Source: Oceanobacillus jeddahensis | GTDB lineage: Bacteria; Bacillota; Bacilli; Bacillales; Amphibacillaceae | Assembly (NCBI RefSeq): GCF_000750635.1 | Contig: NZ_CCDM010000007.1 | Location: 62,001 to 126,000 of the forward strand | Length of the DNA stretch: 64,000 nt | Reading direction: 5' to 3' | Part shown: positions 9,251 to 17,817 of the stretch, one piece after another | How the letters are laid out: every line of letters begins with the position of its first letter | Numbering within the stretch: the first letter of the stretch is position 1 | Translations under genes and position numbers: made by a program | The notes under the pieces: model-generated | Seen by the model: the letters and a program-made list of their open reading frames with translations, nothing else | What the model was told of the DNA's origin: nothing | Database searches by the model: none

Positions 9251-10162
9251 ATGATTTATACCATCACATTAAATCCATCGATCGATTACATTGTTCCTGT
9301 CGATAAAATAGAGTTAGGCGGGCTAAGTTATATGGATAATGACTATAAGCTCCCCGGCGGAAAAGGGATTAATGTGTCGAGAATATTAAAAGCACTCTCA
9401 ACAGATTCTGTAGCGCTTGGATTTGTAGGTGGCTTCACAGGTAAATTTATTGAAGATGTTTTAAACGAATTAGACGTTCGTACAAATTTTGTAAATATCA
9501 AAGAAGATACACGCATCAATATCAAACTTAAATCGGATCAGGAAACAGAAATAAATGGACGCGGCCCTGCTTTATCAGATGAAGAAGTTACCAGGTTCCT
9601 GAAACAGTTAGAAGAGGTGAAAGAAGGAGATACAGTCATTTTATCCGGAAGCAAGCCTCCATCTCTGCCTGATAATTTCTATGAACAGCTCATTCAAAAA
9701 GCAACAAGCCAAGGTGCCGAGTTTGCAATTGATACAACCGGAGCTGCGCTTGAAGCATCTTTAAGCTATAAGCCGTTATTAGTGAAGCCAAATATTCACG
9801 AACTTGAAGCATTATTTCATGTGAAATTGAAAACAAATGAAGAAGTGATAACTTACGGAAAAAAACTCTTAGAAAAAGGAGCTAAGCACGTTATTATTTC
9901 CATGGGTGGAGATGGCGCATTGCTTATCACGGATCGGGGAAACTACAGAGCAGAAGCACCTGAAGGAAAGCTGATTAATTCTGTCGGCGCAGGAGACTCT
10001 ATGGTTGCAGGATTTATCAGTTCCTTCTTAAAGTCAAATGACCCGGTCGAATCGTTTAAAACAGCTGTCGCCTCTGGCAGCGCAACGGCTTTTTCTGAGG
10101 ATTTAGCTACCACAGAGGCCATTGAAAATCTACGCTCACAAATTCAAATAGAAACTATTTAA
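9251..10162 (+). CDS. fruK: 1-phosphofructokinase
   Basis: A 303-residue PfkB-family kinase that converts fructose 1-phosphate and ATP to fructose 1,6-bisphosphate. It opens with MIYTITLNPSIDY, typical of 1-phosphofructokinases, has KLPGGKGINVSRIL as the substrate-binding first signature, and SVGAGDSMVAGF near residue 250 as the ATP/anion-hole signature with the catalytic aspartate. The start codon directly follows the fruR stop, with GGAGGTAG as ribosome binding site inside the fruR end. Its partner transporter FruA is encoded 25 bases downstream. Confidence 0.93.
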   Translation: MIYTITLNPSIDYIVPVDKIELGGLSYMDNDYKLPGGKGINVSRILKALSTDSVALGFVGGFTGKFIEDVLNELDVRTNFVNIKEDTRINIKLKSDQETEINGRGPALSDEEVTRFLKQLEEVKEGDTVILSGSKPPSLPDNFYEQLIQKATSQGAEFAIDTTGAALEASLSYKPLLVKPNIHELEALFHVKLKTNEEVITYGKKLLEKGAKHVIISMGGDGALLITDRGNYRAEAPEGKLINSVGAGDSMVAGFISSFLKSNDPVESFKTAVASGSATAFSEDLATTEAIENLRSQIQIETI

Positions 10163-10187
10163 TCTCACGATAGAAAGGATGAGAAAC

Positions 10188-12572
10188 ATGCAGGTTACTG
10201 ATTTATTAAAAAAAGATGTCATGCTCTTAGACCTTCAAGCTTCTTCTAAAGAAGATGTTATTGATGAAATGATTGCAAGTCTTTATAAACACAATGTATT
10301 AACCGATCAAGCATCGTTTAAAGAAGCTATTTTAGCCCGGGAAGAGCAGTCCTCCACCGGTCTTGGTGATGGTATTGCAATGCCACATGCCAAAACAGCA
10401 GCAGTGAAAGAACCTACTGTCCTATTCGCTAAAAGTAAAACAGGAATTGATTATGATTCCTTAGATGGACAACCTGCCCACCTCTTCTTTATGATCGCTG
10501 TTCCTGAAGGTGGAAATGATACACACTTGCAAACCATCGCAGCGTTATCCCGCCTTTTAATGGAACCAGATTTTACTGGTAAATTAAAGGAAGCAGGTAC
10601 TCCAGATGAAGTACAAGCTCTTTTTGCTGAAGCAACGAAAGAAGAAGCTCCGGAAGAGGAGAAAAACGAAGAAACAAATGAAGAGATGAAAGTAACCGAC
10701 TTATTGAAAAAAGATGTGATGCTTTTAGATCTTCAAGCATCATCAAAAGAAGATGTTATTGATGAAATGATTGCAAGCCTTTATAAACACAATGTATTAA
10801 CGGAGCAAGCATCCTTTAAACAAGCTATATTAGCCCGGGAAGAACAATCCTCTACCGGATTAGGCGATGGCATTGCGATGCCACACGCTAAAACAAAAGC
10901 AGTGACAGAACCTACTGTATTATTTGCAAAAAGTAGAAATGGAGTAGATTATGATTCCTTAGATGGTCAGCCTGCTCATCTTTTCTTTATGATTGCTGTT
11001 CCTGAAGGTGGAAATGATACACATTTACAAACGTTAGCAGCCCTTTCTAAGTTATTAATGGAACCAAGTTTTGTGGCAAAATTAAAAGAAGCGGCTACTC
11101 CTGATGAAGTACAGCAGCTCTTTCTTGAGGCAACGGCGGAAGATTCTGAAGAAACGGATGAAACAAATGCATCTGAAGCAGATCCGTCAACAAGCAGTGA
11201 TGAAAAACCATTTGTAGTTGCTGTTACAGCATGTCCTACCGGTATCGCACATACTTACATGGCAGAGGATGCCCTGAAGAAAAAAGCAAAAGAAATGGAT
11301 GTAGATATTAAGGTAGAGACAAATGGCTCAGATGGCACGAAAAATCATTTAACAGATGAAGATATCAATCGTGCTTCCGGCGTTATCATTGCTGCCAGCA
11401 AAAAAGTTGAAATGGCACGATTTGATGGTAAGCATGTTGTCGAGCGCCCGGTTGTAGACGGTATTAAAAAAGCAGAAGAGCTCATTACAAAAGCATCTAA
11501 TCAAGATGCACCCATATATCATGCCTCAGGAGAACAATCCGGGGACGATGAAGAATATGAGAAACAATCTGCTTGGGGTAAGATTTATAAAGATTTAATG
11601 AACGGGATTTCCCATATGCTACCATTTGTTATTGGCGGCGGAATACTATTGGCTATCTCCTTCCTGTTTGAAAGGGCACTGGGAGAAGAATCAGAAGTCT
11701 TCCTTTTCTTTAACAGCGTGGGAGACACAGCATTTAGCTTCTTAATTCCGATTCTTGCTGGTTATATCGCCATGAGTATTGGTGACAGGCCGGGACTAAT
11801 GCCTGGTATTGTAGCAGGTATGATGGCAGATAACAGTGACGCCGGTTTTATCGGCGGTCTTATCGGCGGTTTTGTAGCAGGTTACTTGATTGTATTAATC
11901 AAACACTTATTAAAAAATCTACCGCAATCTTTAGCAAGTCTTAAACCGATTTTATTATACCCTGTGTTGGGACTGCTCGCTACCGGGGTAGCAATGTACT
12001 TTGCGATCGGACCGATTTTCTCAACCCTTAATAGTTTTATCCTCAACTTCCTTGAAGGCCTTGGGACAGGAAATATCGTCCTGCTTGGTATCCTTCTCGG
12101 CGGCATGATGGCTATCGATATGGGCGGACCATTTAATAAAGCAGCTTACACTTTCTCGATCGGTATCTTTAATGATACAGGAGAGGGCGCATTTATGGCA
12201 GCAGCAATGATTGGCGGGATGGTACCTCCATTAGCCATCGCTCTGGCAACAACGATCTTTAAAAATAAATTCACTGCAGATGAGCGCAAATCCGGAACAG
12301 CCAATTATATTATGGGACTCTCCTTTGTTACAGAAGGTGCTATTCCATTTGCGGCGGCAGATCCATTGCGTGTAATTACCTCGTCTGTTATCGGTGCAGC
12401 AATTGCTGGAGGATTGACTCAATTCTTCCATAGTACCATTCCAGCACCACATGGCGGTATTTTCGTTGTTTTCTTAGGCAATGCATGGTGGTTCTTCTTA
12501 CTATCATTACTTATTGGTACAGTTATCTCAGCGTTAATACTTGGTATATGGAAAAAACCAGTTTCCAAATAA
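10188..12572 (+). CDS. fruA: PTS fructose transporter, EIIA-EIIA-EIIB-EIIC fusion
   Basis: A 794-residue multidomain PTS permease that imports fructose as fructose 1-phosphate. Two nearly identical EIIA domains occupy residues about 1-148 and 167-315; each has GDGIAMPHAKT with the phospho-histidine at His67 and His233. An acidic linker follows, then EIIB with VTACPTGIAHT and the phospho-cysteine at Cys349, then an EIIC domain of about 330 residues with multiple membrane segments. Usual Bacillus FruA has one EIIA and about 620-640 residues, so the extra domain is a tandem duplication. The start at 10188 is chosen for its spacing from GAAAGGA. Confidence 0.93.
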   Translation: MQVTDLLKKDVMLLDLQASSKEDVIDEMIASLYKHNVLTDQASFKEAILAREEQSSTGLGDGIAMPHAKTAAVKEPTVLFAKSKTGIDYDSLDGQPAHLFFMIAVPEGGNDTHLQTIAALSRLLMEPDFTGKLKEAGTPDEVQALFAEATKEEAPEEEKNEETNEEMKVTDLLKKDVMLLDLQASSKEDVIDEMIASLYKHNVLTEQASFKQAILAREEQSSTGLGDGIAMPHAKTKAVTEPTVLFAKSRNGVDYDSLDGQPAHLFFMIAVPEGGNDTHLQTLAALSKLLMEPSFVAKLKEAATPDEVQQLFLEATAEDSEETDETNASEADPSTSSDEKPFVVAVTACPTGIAHTYMAEDALKKKAKEMDVDIKVETNGSDGTKNHLTDEDINRASGVIIAASKKVEMARFDGKHVVERPVVDGIKKAEELITKASNQDAPIYHASGEQSGDDEEYEKQSAWGKIYKDLMNGISHMLPFVIGGGILLAISFLFERALGEESEVFLFFNSVGDTAFSFLIPILAGYIAMSIGDRPGLMPGIVAGMMADNSDAGFIGGLIGGFVAGYLIVLIKHLLKNLPQSLASLKPILLYPVLGLLATGVAMYFAIGPIFSTLNSFILNFLEGLGTGNIVLLGILLGGMMAIDMGGPFNKAAYTFSIGIFNDTGEGAFMAAAMIGGMVPPLAIALATTIFKNKFTADERKSGTANYIMGLSFVTEGAIPFAAADPLRVITSSVIGAAIAGGLTQFFHSTIPAPHGGIFVVFLGNAWWFFLLSLLIGTVISALILGIWKKPVSK

Positions 12573-12596
12573 GAAAGAATCAATACCTGGATTTTC

Positions 12597-12637
12597 AAGG
12601 GGAGAGTTCGACAAATGTTGAACTCTCCTCTTTTTTA
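12597..12637 (+). terminator. Terminator of the fru operon
   Basis: The arms GGGGAGAGTTC and GAACTCTCCTC enclose a loop of about ten bases and are followed by a run of T, 25 bases after the fruA stop. Confidence 0.88.
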
Positions 12638-12645
12638 ATAAATAA

Positions 12646-12677
12646 AAAGCTCTGGCACAATTGCTATACCAGAGCTA
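12646..12677 (-). terminator. Terminator of the DUF2187 gene
   Basis: The arms AGCTCTGG and CCAGAGCT are followed, on the minus strand, by TTTTTATTTATT. It lies just after the stop of the convergent DUF2187 gene. Confidence 0.8.
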
Positions 12678-12692
12678 TTCATTATATCGAAA

Positions 12693-12908
12693 CTATTTTC
12701 TCTTGTAATTTTTATGGTTAACTACTGTTTTAATCGGTTCTCCAGTAGATGGATGATTTCCGATACGGACAATAACAGAATTCTCACGGATAATAAGCAC
12801 TTCTGCTTTCTTTCCTTTATATTCTCCACGAACAATACTGATCGTTTCACCGACTTCTGCAATATCTTCCGGCTTCACCGGTTCTTGTTCTAAATTTTCT
12901 TCTTCCAT
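12693..12908 (-). CDS. DUF2187 family small protein (YkvS-like)
   Basis: A 71-residue protein with an acidic N-terminus (MEEENLEQEPVKPEDIAEVG) and a KOW-like beta core: ETISIVRGEYKGKKAEVLIIRENSVIVRIG, ending in basic KNYKRK. This matches the DUF2187 family of Firmicutes. The KOW-like fold suggests contact with RNA or the ribosome, but no function is established. A GGGAGGT ribosome binding site precedes the ATG. It is a single-gene unit with its own terminator. Confidence 0.82.
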   Translation of the reverse strand: MEEENLEQEPVKPEDIAEVGETISIVRGEYKGKKAEVLIIRENSVIVRIGNHPSTGEPIKTVVNHKNYKRK

Positions 12909-13064
12909 GTTTTAACCTCCCTTAATTCGTAACGGACTAGTAATTTACCTCATTCATCGTACCATAAGTGTATAAGGAATCATATTTTTTTTCAAAAGAA
13001 ACGCTAAAAATTTATTTCCGAGCTCGAATCTTATATAATCAAGGTACTATAAGGAGGATTTGTT

Positions 13065-13454
13065 ATGAACCTTGTTTTTGAGCCAAAATGGGATAAAGCC
13101 CTTCCCGATACGGACCGACAAAAAATCGAGAAGAAATTTCAAAATATAGTGCCATCCGATTTAGATGATAAATCAATTACATTCACCCCTTTATGGCAAG
13201 CAAGAAATCATCGGTCAGATGTATTGGTTACTGTTTTGATTAATAACTTTAGCGGACAAGCATATTCATTTGATAATTCTATATTAGAATATGTAGAAGA
13301 TGATACTGTTAAAGCAATACAAAAGTTCACTTTAGAAAGAGTGTTGGTCCCTCCGGACTCTAGTATGCCTTGGACTTTTATCTTTCCAAAATCCAGTCTT
13401 ACTAGTAACTCCATTAATCTAGACGGCAGTTTAAAGCTGCACAAGCGTCTGTAA
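13065..13454 (+). CDS. SLAP-domain protein
   Basis: A 129-residue protein that resembles the SLAP domain found with the accessory Sec/S-layer system of Bacillales. Typical features are the LPDTDRQKIEKKF opening, TPLWQARNHRSDVLVTVLINN, and VLVPPDSSMPWTFIFP. There is no signal peptide or membrane segment. It stands alone behind AAGGAGGATTTG and a TATAAT-like -10 box near 13033. No SecA2 or S-layer gene lies in the window, so a link to S-layer assembly is only inferred. Confidence 0.7.
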   Translation: MNLVFEPKWDKALPDTDRQKIEKKFQNIVPSDLDDKSITFTPLWQARNHRSDVLVTVLINNFSGQAYSFDNSILEYVEDDTVKAIQKFTLERVLVPPDSSMPWTFIFPKSSLTSNSINLDGSLKLHKRL

Positions 13455-13891
13455 TTTCTCCTTATTAAATGTAGATAAAAATCAAATGATGACGAGGGGA
13501 AAACGAAAAAACGTCACCATATTTCAAATTAAATGAAGGATGTGTCTCACCAGGTTAACAAACGAATCCTTTGAACTAGGTTTCGTTTTATAAATAGTAT
13601 ATTACTTGGATATTCATGCATATGTAGGTACTTTTTCTTTTTTAAACCAGGATATAATTATCATTTTTCATTAAGAAATGGTTACAACATTTAAATTCCT
13701 ACAATCGTATGCTATATTTGAAGATGGGATTTCATCATCAACAAGTTTAAAAATTCATATCCTTATATAAAAAACAATTTCGAATCATTTTGTCGAAACC
13801 CGTAAGTTATAATCAAGACTCAAGATCGTATAATTATTCATTTTTATTGACATCACGAAAATACTCACTCAAACGACAGGAGATGATAATA
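13455..13891. other. 437-base gene-free stretch before the atypical response regulator
   Basis: No supportable gene was found on either strand. The stretch is AT rich with a few GATGACG/CGTCACC half-repeats near 13486-13520. It probably holds the promoter of the downstream regulator, but no clear -35/-10 pair stands out. An upstream in-frame TTG at 13790 extends the regulator frame but has no ribosome binding site. Confidence 0.5.
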
Positions 13892-14515
13892 TTGAGTATA
13901 ACACCAACTTCGAACTCAACTTTGAATTTTATTGACGCATTTACGCTATCAGAAAAAACGAATTTGAATATTTCTATCCTATCTTTACGAGATTTAGATG
14001 ATTTTCAGCTTGGTTCATCCAATATACCAGATCTAATTATGATTCCAATTTATCAATACAACGATATCACACGTATTCTTGAACAGGAGCAGTTAAAAGA
14101 CGTTAAAACTGCAATTATCCTGCCTAATTTGAATATGAAAGATATTATCCGCTTATATGAATTTGATATAGATGGATACTTTGTTAAAAATATGAGTTTA
14201 AATGAAATCATATCAGGAATCCGTTTCATTAATGAAGGATGCATTTATGTTTACCCCGAGCTAGCTAAGGAATTGCACGACGAGTTTTTAACTCTATCTT
14301 CTACATTACAGTCCCGTCCAGAGGGCCTTCTTACCAAACGGGAATGGGATGTTTTACTTGAAATATCCAGAGGAAACAATAATGAAATTATCGCCAAAAA
14401 CTTAGAAATCTCCGATAAAACGGTGAAAAATCATGTAACAACCGTTTTACGAAAGCTCAACGTAAATGACCGGACAAATGCGATGCTTTTAGCATATCGA
14501 AAAGGCTGGATATAA
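13892..14515 (+). CDS. Atypical NarL/LuxR-type response regulator without phospho-acceptor Asp
   Basis: A 207-residue protein. The C-terminal 65 residues are a LuxR helix-turn-helix (LLTKREWDVLLEISRGNNNEIIAKNL, ISDKTVKNHVTTVLRKLNV), close to DegU-type regulators. The N-terminal part follows the receiver fold, with the lysine retained in GYFVKN, but the phosphorylation-site segment reads PDLIMIPI where families have PDVVLMDI. The N-terminal acidic pair is also absent. It should therefore act without phosphorylation. TTG at 13892 is chosen, 9 bases after CAGGAGA. Its stop codon lies inside the ATAAA repeat that borders a mobile element. Confidence 0.75.
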   Translation: MSITPTSNSTLNFIDAFTLSEKTNLNISILSLRDLDDFQLGSSNIPDLIMIPIYQYNDITRILEQEQLKDVKTAIILPNLNMKDIIRLYEFDIDGYFVKNMSLNEIISGIRFINEGCIYVYPELAKELHDEFLTLSSTLQSRPEGLLTKREWDVLLEISRGNNNEIIAKNLEISDKTVKNHVTTVLRKLNVNDRTNAMLLAYRKGWI

Positions 14516-14516
14516 A

Positions 14517-14764
14517 ACGAAAGCTTCACTCAGTGGGAGTTTTCAACGCACAACTGTTTACGATGGGACGAGTAACCGCAAAAGCTCTTCGGTGGGACGA
14601 GTAACCGCAGTCCCAGTCCCAGGACGTCGCGAACTTAGTCTGCTGTTCTTTTCCAACTGAGTTAGCCTAATTGATTCAGGGAGTTAGCTCACCTGATCTC
14701 CCGCCTAAATAAATTTATTTTACGCTCTATTTGGAGGCGGGAATTTTACGGTCGGTTCTCCGTG
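14517..14764 (+). mobile_element. ATAAA-flanked element, copy 1 (248 bp)
   Basis: It begins ACGAAAGCTTCACTCAGTGG and ends GGTTCTCCGTG, and direct repeats ATAAA lie at 14512-14516 and 14765-14769. The left half can form a hairpin from TCAGTGGGAG and its complement. The right half pairs CTCCCGCC with GGCGGGA. Between them are two copies of a GGGACGAGTAACCGCA unit, two CAGTCC units and a GGACGTCGCG core. It carries no reading frame. It sits exactly at the stop codon of the response regulator gene and separates it from a hairpin terminator at 14784-14824. Confidence 0.85.
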
Positions 14765-14783
14765 ATAAAAAAATAATGAAGCA

Positions 14784-14824
14784 AAACGAGAAGCCTATGA
14801 AATAAATAGACTTCTCGTTTTTAT
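14784..14824. terminator. Hairpin terminator, probably shared by converging genes
   Basis: The arms AACGAGAAG and CTTCTCGTT are followed by TTTTA on the plus strand and AAAA-rich sequence on the other side. It serves cotF-like gene 14879-15133 and was probably the terminator of the response regulator before the element inserted. Confidence 0.8.
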
Positions 14825-14878
14825 ATCAAAATACAGCTCGCAATTTCGCCAGCATTTTGATATTAACCTCTTATGTGA

Positions 14879-15133
14879 TTAGCTACCTTGGGATAATTCA
14901 GTTTGTACTTGTTGAATTTCTTGAGGACTTGCTGTCTGCCCAGGCTGGTAATAACCATGCTGCAATGCATATTGATACACTTTTAATTGACGCGCTTCAT
15001 CCTTGTTTCTTAGTTCCACAAATTTTTGGCGCAATGCAGGATTATTTGATTCAGAAATATAACCAGCATAACCTTTCAGACTTGCATTCAGACCGTTTAA
15101 ATAATCATTTACCATCTCTTTATCCTGAAACAT
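14879..15133 (-). CDS. CotF-family spore coat protein
   Basis: An 84-residue protein of the CotF/coat family. The opening MFQDKEMVNDYLNGLNASLKGYA is the typical first helix, followed by NPALRQKFVELRN and a glutamine-rich tail. Such proteins are deposited on the forespore during sporulation. The ATG follows ATAGGAGGGTG. It forms a pair with the 61-residue gene 14 bases upstream, which is the usual arrangement for these coat genes. This is one of the clearest signs that the organism sporulates. Confidence 0.85.
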   Translation of the reverse strand: MFQDKEMVNDYLNGLNASLKGYAGYISESNNPALRQKFVELRNKDEARQLKVYQYALQHGYYQPGQTASPQEIQQVQTELSQGS

Positions 15134-15147
15134 TTTTTATCACCCTC

Positions 15148-15333
15148 CTATTGTAAAAATGACATTAATTGTTGCTGTGCATTGCGAGCATCTTGCGCAT
15201 CAAATTGCAGAATAGATTTAAACTCCGGATCTTGTGCCTGTTCAGCATAAGCCTCCAGCTTATTCACAATCATCCCATGCTCTCCAATAACTTTACGCAA
15301 TGTCTCTAATTCCGTTTGCGTTAATTGGCTCAT
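15148..15333 (-). CDS. Small helical protein paired with CotF-type gene
   Basis: A 61-residue, all-helical protein (TQTELETLRKVIGEHGMIVNK, QDARNAQQQLMSFLQ). It resembles the short coat-associated proteins that precede CotF-like genes in Bacillaceae, and probably forms a helical bundle with the CotF partner. The ATG follows AAAGGGG. Sporulation-sigma control is expected from the pairing, but I could not identify a firm sigma promoter. Confidence 0.72.
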   Translation of the reverse strand: MSQLTQTELETLRKVIGEHGMIVNKLEAYAEQAQDPEFKSILQFDAQDARNAQQQLMSFLQ

Positions 15334-15449
15334 CAGACAAACCCCTTTCCAAAATTAATCAAAGTTATTATGCCCAATGAATTTATTTATATGCCTTTAG
15401 GTGGGTGTGATAAAGAAATTTTTTACTGCTTTTCTTTAATTAAAACGAA

Positions 15450-15983
15450 TTAAATCTGAATCCAATCTTTATATTCTTCCATATCAAGCACATCTATCGA
15501 TCCTGACCAATGCAAAACAGTTCCAATAAAATCTGGAATATCTAATTCTGACACCTCATATACTTCTCCATTATTTACGGTAGCGGTAGCATCCTCTATA
15601 AATACAACTTTGAAACCTCTATCATATGCAGCAATTGCTGTAAATAAACAACAAAATTCTGTGTTAAGGCCAATAATAATAAGCTCGTCCACTTTATATG
15701 CCTGACACTTTTCCAATAAATCTGTTTGGTAAAAGGCACTGGGAGTTTCTTTTTGAATTATTTCTGTAGCATATTTTTTTAAAGGCGGATAAACCTCTGC
15801 ACCCTTTCCCTCAATATAGAACGGATCTTCTCTATTTTCGCTAGTATGTTGCATAAAGAAAACAGGATAATTCTGATTTGAAAAATCCTCTAGCACCGTT
15901 TCCATATTTTTTACACGTTGCCCCAGGTCATACTGTTCATTAATCAGTGCTTTCTGCATATCAATTGCTAATACTGCCTTCAA
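15450..15983 (-). CDS. Isochorismatase-family cysteine hydrolase
   Basis: A 177-residue hydrolase. The catalytic triad of the family is visible: aspartate in VLAIDMQ near residue 8, lysine in IIQKETPSAF near 80, and cysteine in GLNTEFCCLFTA near 111. Such enzymes cleave amide or vinyl ether bonds (nicotinamidase or isochorismatase relatives). The start is TTG at 15983 behind GGGGGAG, which fits the family N-terminus. It is a single gene and its substrate is unknown. Confidence 0.85.
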   Translation of the reverse strand: MKAVLAIDMQKALINEQYDLGQRVKNMETVLEDFSNQNYPVFFMQHTSENREDPFYIEGKGAEVYPPLKKYATEIIQKETPSAFYQTDLLEKCQAYKVDELIIIGLNTEFCCLFTAIAAYDRGFKVVFIEDATATVNNGEVYEVSELDIPDFIGTVLHWSGSIDVLDMEEYKDWIQI

Positions 15984-16100
15984 CGTAACTCCCCCAATGA
16001 TATTTAAATTTTTTAATTTGTGGAAGCTGGATATACCATTGGAATCAACTCCTTTTGTTTTTAAATTCCACTTTATTTTTCTAATTCCTGCTTTTTACCA

Positions 16101-16136
16101 AAAAAAAGAGTTTCCTTATATCGGAGAACTCTTTTC
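16101..16136 (-). terminator. Terminator after the fosB remnant
   Basis: The arms AAAGAGTTTCC and GGAGAACTCTTT form a stem. On the minus strand it is followed by a run of T, just downstream of the fosB remnant stop at 16166. Confidence 0.8.
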
Positions 16137-16165
16137 ATCAACTTATTCTTTCATATTTTTATATT

Positions 16166-16301
16166 TTACGGATAATAAGTCATATGCTTTTTTTCGTTTT
16201 GATAATACTCCATCCGGTCTTGAAGCATTCCAGTATGTAATTCAAACTTATGCCCGTCAAAATCTGAAAAATAAAAGATGATTTACTCCTTGAACCTGCA
16301 T
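16166..16301 (-). pseudogene. fosB: fosB remnant with a large internal deletion
   Basis: FosB is a thiol transferase of about 140 residues that inactivates fosfomycin. Here an ATG at 16301 with AGGAGG upstream encodes [11 protein letters not shown], matching the FosB N-terminus. After 11 codons the sequence jumps, in a different frame, into [17 protein letters not shown] and then [19 protein letters not shown], the FosB C-terminus. About 85-90 codons are missing and the frame is broken, with an immediate TGA in the starting frame. The junction CTTTTATTTTTCAG is common to both expected flanks, suggesting a deletion between short repeats. The terminator downstream is intact. Confidence 0.85.
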
Positions 16302-16331
16302 CAAAATCCTCCTGTTTTCAAATTTCTTTTA

Positions 16332-16874
16332 TTAAACTTTTAACTTCACTACATCACTTGCAGGTTTTGGATCATATCCGTAGATTTCTTTCTGCTTGTA
16401 AGAATGAATTTCTTCATAAATGGTTATCATATAATCTAATAATTGCTCGTCTGTTTTCTCTTGTTCATCCCAGTACATGATATCCAGATCTATTTCTGAA
16501 TGAGATACCAATGCCTGAAACTGGTAAGAGATGTTTCCTGACACCTTGAATCCTTCCCGAAAATAAAAACGCAAACGTTTCTCCGTATCTACATTATTCT
16601 CATCAACAGGCTCTACTTCCAAAATAATCGTCTTCCGTTTATCTTTCAGCTGCTGAATCAGCTTTTTACCTATCCCTTTTCCGCGGGCTTTCTCAGAAAC
16701 CCATAAGAAATCAATAAAAATAAATTCGGCATACTCCGCATACATCATAATATGCAAATCACTTTCATCTTTATAATAATGGTCCGATTTGTCTTTCAAC
16801 AAAGCTTCTATTTGTTCTTTTGCTTTCATTTCTTCCACTGGGAAATATTCATTTAATCGTTGAAACCAGTCCAC
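16332..16874 (-). CDS. GNAT family N-acetyltransferase, 180 aa
   Basis: A 180-residue protein whose centre has FLWVSEKARGKGIGKKLIQQL, the GNAT acetyl-CoA loop (RGKGIG) and helix, and FREGFKV, the usual end of the fold. The start is GTG at 16874, six to seven bases after a strong AGGAGG. The C-terminal 40 residues (IHSYKQKEIYGYDPKPASDVV) extend beyond the fold. It is just upstream of the fosB remnant and may be unrelated to it. Its substrate is unknown. Confidence 0.8.
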   Translation of the reverse strand: MDWFQRLNEYFPVEEMKAKEQIEALLKDKSDHYYKDESDLHIMMYAEYAEFIFIDFLWVSEKARGKGIGKKLIQQLKDKRKTIILEVEPVDENNVDTEKRLRFYFREGFKVSGNISYQFQALVSHSEIDLDIMYWDEQEKTDEQLLDYMITIYEEIHSYKQKEIYGYDPKPASDVVKLKV

Positions 16875-17062
16875 TATAAAACCTCCTGAAATAAATTACT
16901 TTCTTTATTTTATAACAGGAAAGCAAGAAAATCATCTCAAGTATGTTATTGCCTCTTCTACCAACATTATATAAATCAATGTTATAACTAAGATAATACT
17001 TGTGATTTCGTAATTTGTTATAAAGAATGTTACTATCTCTTGTAAATTATTTTGATGAATCA

Positions 17063-17559
17063 TTACACTTTTACAAAACCTCCAAATAAGGAAACAAAAA
17101 TAAGACTTACAGCGCCAACTGCCAACGCTGCAATAAACCCGATATAAAACGGCTTCAGTCCCATCCCTTTAAAATTTTTAAAGTTAGTTGATAAACCAAC
17201 ACCTGCCATAGCAATACCAAGCAGATATGTCGTTCCAAATGAACTTAGACTAGTGTAGATAGATTTCCATGTGTTTTCAGTAAATATACCAAAAGAAACT
17301 CCCGAACTTTCTAAAGTTGCATCCCCAATGGTACGGATAACAGAAAGAATCAAAAATCCAATTACAAATAACGGAATAAATGTATACCATTTCGGTACTT
17401 TATCCTTTTCGATGTTATCTTGACCCGATTCTTTCCTTTTTTGATAAAAAAATAAATAAGATACAAGCGGAATAATAGCAATAATAAACAAATTTCTTGT
17501 CAATTTTGTTACTGTTGCCGTTTCAATGACTGCCGGATTATGAAAGAGCTGGTCATAAA
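17063..17559 (-). pseudogene. YeiH-family putative sulfate/sulfite exporter, 5' part lost to an element
   Basis: The visible 165 codons match the C-terminal half of YeiH (UPF0324) membrane proteins. VIETATVTKLTRNLF, YLLGIAMAGVGLSTNFKNFK and GLKPFYIGFIAALAVG are characteristic and correspond to the last four or five helices. A normal member has 320-340 residues, but here the frame runs directly into an ATAAA-flanked element at 17560-17817. No other YeiH N-terminal sequence is recognisable beyond it. An open frame continues 12-15 codons into the element, so a truncated product is conceivable but should not transport. It lies downstream of xsc, where a sulfite exporter is expected. Confidence 0.8.
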
Positions 17560-17817
17560 ACGAAACTTCATTCAGTGGGAGTTTTTCGACGCACAACTCT
17601 TTACGATGGGGCGAGTAATCGCAAAAGCTCTTCGGTGGGGCGAGTAATCGCAGTCCCAGTCCCAGTCCCAGGACGTCGCGAACTTAGTCTGCTTCCTTCA
17701 TTCTCCTACTGAATTAACCTAAGTGATTCAGGGAGTTAGCGCCCGTTATCTCCCGCCTAAATTAATTTATTTTCGCTCTTTATTTTGTGGCGGGAGTTTT
17801 ACGGGCGGTTCTCCGTG
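17560..17817 (+). mobile_element. ATAAA-flanked element, copy 2 (258 bp)
   Basis: It begins ACGAAACTTCATTCAGTGGG and ends GGTTCTCCGTG, with ATAAA at 17555-17559 and 17818-17822. It has the same arrangement as copy 1: a left hairpin with TTCAGTGGGAG against CTCCTACTGAA, two GGGCGAGTAATCGCA units, three CAGTCC units (two in copy 1), GGACGTCGCG, then a right hairpin CTCCCGCC/GGCGGGAG nested in GCCCGT/ACGGGC. It has no reading frame. It cuts the YeiH-type gene. Confidence 0.88.

Noticed and set aside
15997-16281. 94-codon plus-strand frame
   Set aside because: It is the shadow of the fosB remnant and its terminator on the minus strand, has no ribosome binding site and no recognisable domain.
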